The position numbers and the translations under genes were made by a program. A stretch of 64,000 nt of DNA from CAVRQM01 sp963838805 (GTDB lineage Bacteria > Pseudomonadota > Alphaproteobacteria > Acetobacterales > Acetobacteraceae), in the NCBI GenBank assembly GCA_963838805.1, contig CAWISK010000010.1, positions 248,001 through 312,000 of the forward strand, written 5' to 3'. Below the pieces are notes generated by a model. That model was not told the DNA's origin. It saw only the letters and a list, made by a program, of their open reading frames with translations, and searched no databases. Of the stretch, positions 62,504 through 64,000 are shown piece by piece; position 1 is the stretch's first letter, and each line of letters opens with the position of its first letter.

Positions 62504-63481
62504 ATGAGCGATCGCATCGACATCGGGCTGGTGAACAACATGCCGGATTCGGCGCTCAAGGGCACCGAACGGCAGTTCCGGCATCTGCTGGAACAGGCGG
62601 CGGATGGGCTCGCCGTCCGGCTGCATCTGTTCACGCTACCGGAAATCGCCCGCTCCGAGCGCGCCCGCCAGCACTGCCGCGAAAGCTACGGCAGCCTCGG
62701 CGATCTGCTGTCCAGCCGGCTCGACGCGCTGATCGTCACCGGTGCCGAGCCGCAGACGGCGCGCCTGCGCGACGAGCCGTACTGGCGGTCGCTCACCGCG
62801 GTCTTCGACTGGGCGGCCGACACGACCGTGTCCACCATCCTGTCCTGTCTCGCTGCACACGCGGGCGTGCTGCATTTCGACGGGATCGAGCGCACGAAGC
62901 TACCGCAAAAATGCCTCGGCCGTTTCGACCTGTCCTGCGTCGCCGAACATCCCCTGACCCGCGGCGCGCCGACACCGTGGCGCGTGCCGCATTCGCGCTG
63001 CAACGAGGTGGGCGAGGCGGCGCTCGTCGCCTCCGGCTACACCGTGCTGAGCCGCTCTGAACAGGCCGGGATCGATCTGTTCGCGAAGCAGCGGGGCAGC
63101 CTGTTCCTGTTCTGCCAGGGCCATCCCGAATACGGACGCGAAACGCTGTACAAGGAGTATCAGCGCGACATACGCCGCTACCTGACCGGCGAACGCGACA
63201 CCTATCCCGCGACTCCCTCGGGCTATTTCGACAGGGACAGCGAAATGCTGCTCGCGCAATTCGCGGCGCGTGCCACGCAACAGCGCGATCTTGATGTGCT
63301 GCGTGCCTTCCCGCCCGTTCTGCTCGACGGCGCACGGGCATCCGGCTGGTCGTCGGTGGCGAACTGCGTCTATGGCAACTGGCTTAGTCATATCGCCGCG
63401 GAGAAGGCCGCCCGTCTCGCCGCCGTGAGCAGCGCGCCGCCGCGTGCGGTCGCGCTGCGCGAGCCGATGCTGGCGGCGTAG
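62504..63481 (+). CDS. MetA-family homoserine O-acyltransferase, divergent type
   Basis: 325 residues from ATG 62504 (AGGAG 8 bases upstream). The class I glutamine amidotransferase-like fold of MetA is visible: N-terminal IGLVNNMPDSALKGTERQF in place of the canonical NLMP.K..TE.Q, VTGAEPQ, nucleophile C115 in LSCLAAHAG, VPHSRCNEV, and His207/Glu209 in QGHPEY. The catalytic triad is thus intact, but the protein diverges from enterobacterial MetA. It probably acylates homoserine for MetY, encoded just upstream. Confidence 0.8.
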   Translation: MSDRIDIGLVNNMPDSALKGTERQFRHLLEQAADGLAVRLHLFTLPEIARSERARQHCRESYGSLGDLLSSRLDALIVTGAEPQTARLRDEPYWRSLTAVFDWAADTTVSTILSCLAAHAGVLHFDGIERTKLPQKCLGRFDLSCVAEHPLTRGAPTPWRVPHSRCNEVGEAALVASGYTVLSRSEQAGIDLFAKQRGSLFLFCQGHPEYGRETLYKEYQRDIRRYLTGERDTYPATPSGYFDRDSEMLLAQFAARATQQRDLDVLRAFPPVLLDGARASGWSSVANCVYGNWLSHIAAEKAARLAAVSSAPPRAVALREPMLAA

Positions 63482-63572
63482 GCGACCGCTGCCGCCGTTC
63501 AAGCGGCGCACGCGAGTGCTGCTATGACGGCTCGCAACAAGCCGGCGATCTCCGGGCTCGTCCCAATTCGCG

Positions 63573-63601
63573 CGCCGCCGGCTCCGGAGGGGCCGGCGGC
63601 G
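63573..63601. terminator. strong hairpin between convergent genes
   Basis: A 10-bp perfect GC stem (63573-63582 with 63592-63601) with a 9-base loop, 10 bases downstream of the betaine-type binding-protein stop on the minus strand and 92 after the MetA-like stop. On the minus strand it is followed by a weak AATT. Likely a bidirectional terminator. Confidence 0.6.
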
Positions 63602-63611
63602 GTTGCGGGTC

Positions 63612-64000
63612 TCAGGCCAACCAGGCGTTCACCACGTCCGCGTGCTGATCGACCCAGGCCGCCGCGGTCTTTGCGGGGTCGGCGCCCTTCTTCTCGTTCT
63701 CGAGCATCACCGCCTGCTCTTCCGGCAGGGTCAGCTTGAACTTGGACATGATGGCGTAGGCTTCCGGCATGTCCTTCTTCAATCCCTTGCGGGCCACGGT
63801 GTTGACCGTCTCCTCGCCGCCCAGCGCGCCCTTCGGGTCCGCCAGGTATTTCAGCTTATAGGCGGCCCACATCCAATGCGGCGTCCACGAGGTCACGACG
63901 ATGTCTTTCTTGCGGTCGATCGCGTCCTTCAGCGCCCCCACCATCGTCGCATCGCTGCCGTCGACCAGCGTGATGTTGGACAGGTCGTACACCTTGATCG
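63612..64000 (-). CDS. glycine betaine-type ABC transporter substrate-binding protein, 3' part
   Basis: C-terminal ~128 residues of an OpuAC/ProX-family protein; the gene continues beyond the window. The frame is open to base 64000 (IKVYDLSNITLVDGSD). VTSWTPHWMWAAYKLKYL supplies one of the aromatic residues of the ligand cage, with YLADPKGALGGEE after it. The protein would bind glycine betaine or a related trimethylated solute in the periplasm. Together with the ectoine system at the other end of the window, it points to use of compatible solutes. Confidence 0.85.
   Translation of the reverse strand, partial: IKVYDLSNITLVDGSDATMVGALKDAIDRKKDIVVTSWTPHWMWAAYKLKYLADPKGALGGEETVNTVARKGLKKDMPEAYAIMSKFKLTLPEEQAVMLENEKKGADPAKTAAAWVDQHADVVNAWLA

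Overview
The window is GC-rich, densely coded DNA from an aerobic alphaproteobacterium, most likely Rhodospirillales/Acetobacteraceae. That placement is an inference from the mdh-sucCD-sucAB-lpd gene order, an EipB (DUF1849) homologue, a bacterial-type aspartyl-tRNA synthetase of the non-discriminating kind, the ehu/doe ectoine genes, and a MetY plus divergent MetA pair. No insertion sequence, phage gene or CRISPR array was seen.

Layout. (1) 1-6.7 kb: ectoine uptake and catabolism (doeB, ehuBCDA, doeC, doeD). (2) 6.7-23.1 kb: a looser accessory island of secreted lipoproteins, two outer-membrane beta-barrel proteins, a CopC-like protein, an MFS carrier, two tandem AraC-type regulators, two related sulfatases, and remnants of DUF2252 and OmpA genes. 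Six copies of a 19-bp motif (GCTATGCRRAWTCGGMAAA-like) lie only in the intergenic DNA of this island and look like sites of an AraC-type regulon. (3) 23.2-38.7 kb: a catabolic supercluster with a peptide-type ABC importer plus a Gfo/Idh oxidoreductase, a sugar-type ABC importer plus creatininase-family amidohydrolase, AspA-type deacylase and SDR, a GntR/FadR-type repressor, and a divergent PLP lyase plus metallo-beta-lactamase-fold hydrolase. The same TGTCAGACA palindrome precedes both minus-strand operons. (4) 38.8-43.7 kb: tRNA-Ser(CGA), aspS, eipB, a CHAD protein and an MgtC-like protein. (5) 43.7-54.8 kb: the TCA operon mdh-sucC-sucD-sucA-sucB-lpd followed by pdxJ, with zapE upstream. (6) 54.9-63.5 kb: a cluster resembling a small biosynthetic locus: 2OG/Fe oxygenase, SnoaL-like protein, stand-alone AMP ligase, DUF3050 (haem-oxygenase-fold) protein, LCMT-like methyltransferase, carrier-protein/thioesterase didomain, MetY and a MetA-like acyltransferase. 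(7) The right edge cuts a glycine-betaine-type ABC binding protein.

Five genes (doeC, the MFS carrier, the AspA-type deacylase, sucB and the methyltransferase) are each broken by what reads as one extra G or C, with perfect family sequence resuming in the next frame. Because sucB is a core TCA gene and every lesion is the same kind, consensus sequence errors are at least as likely as real pseudogenes. Coordinates for these genes span both frames.

The best candidates for undescribed biology are the carrier/thioesterase-DUF3050-methyltransferase locus, the two-importer GntR regulon whose substrate is unknown, and the AraC-type motif regulon linking sulfatases with secreted lipoproteins.
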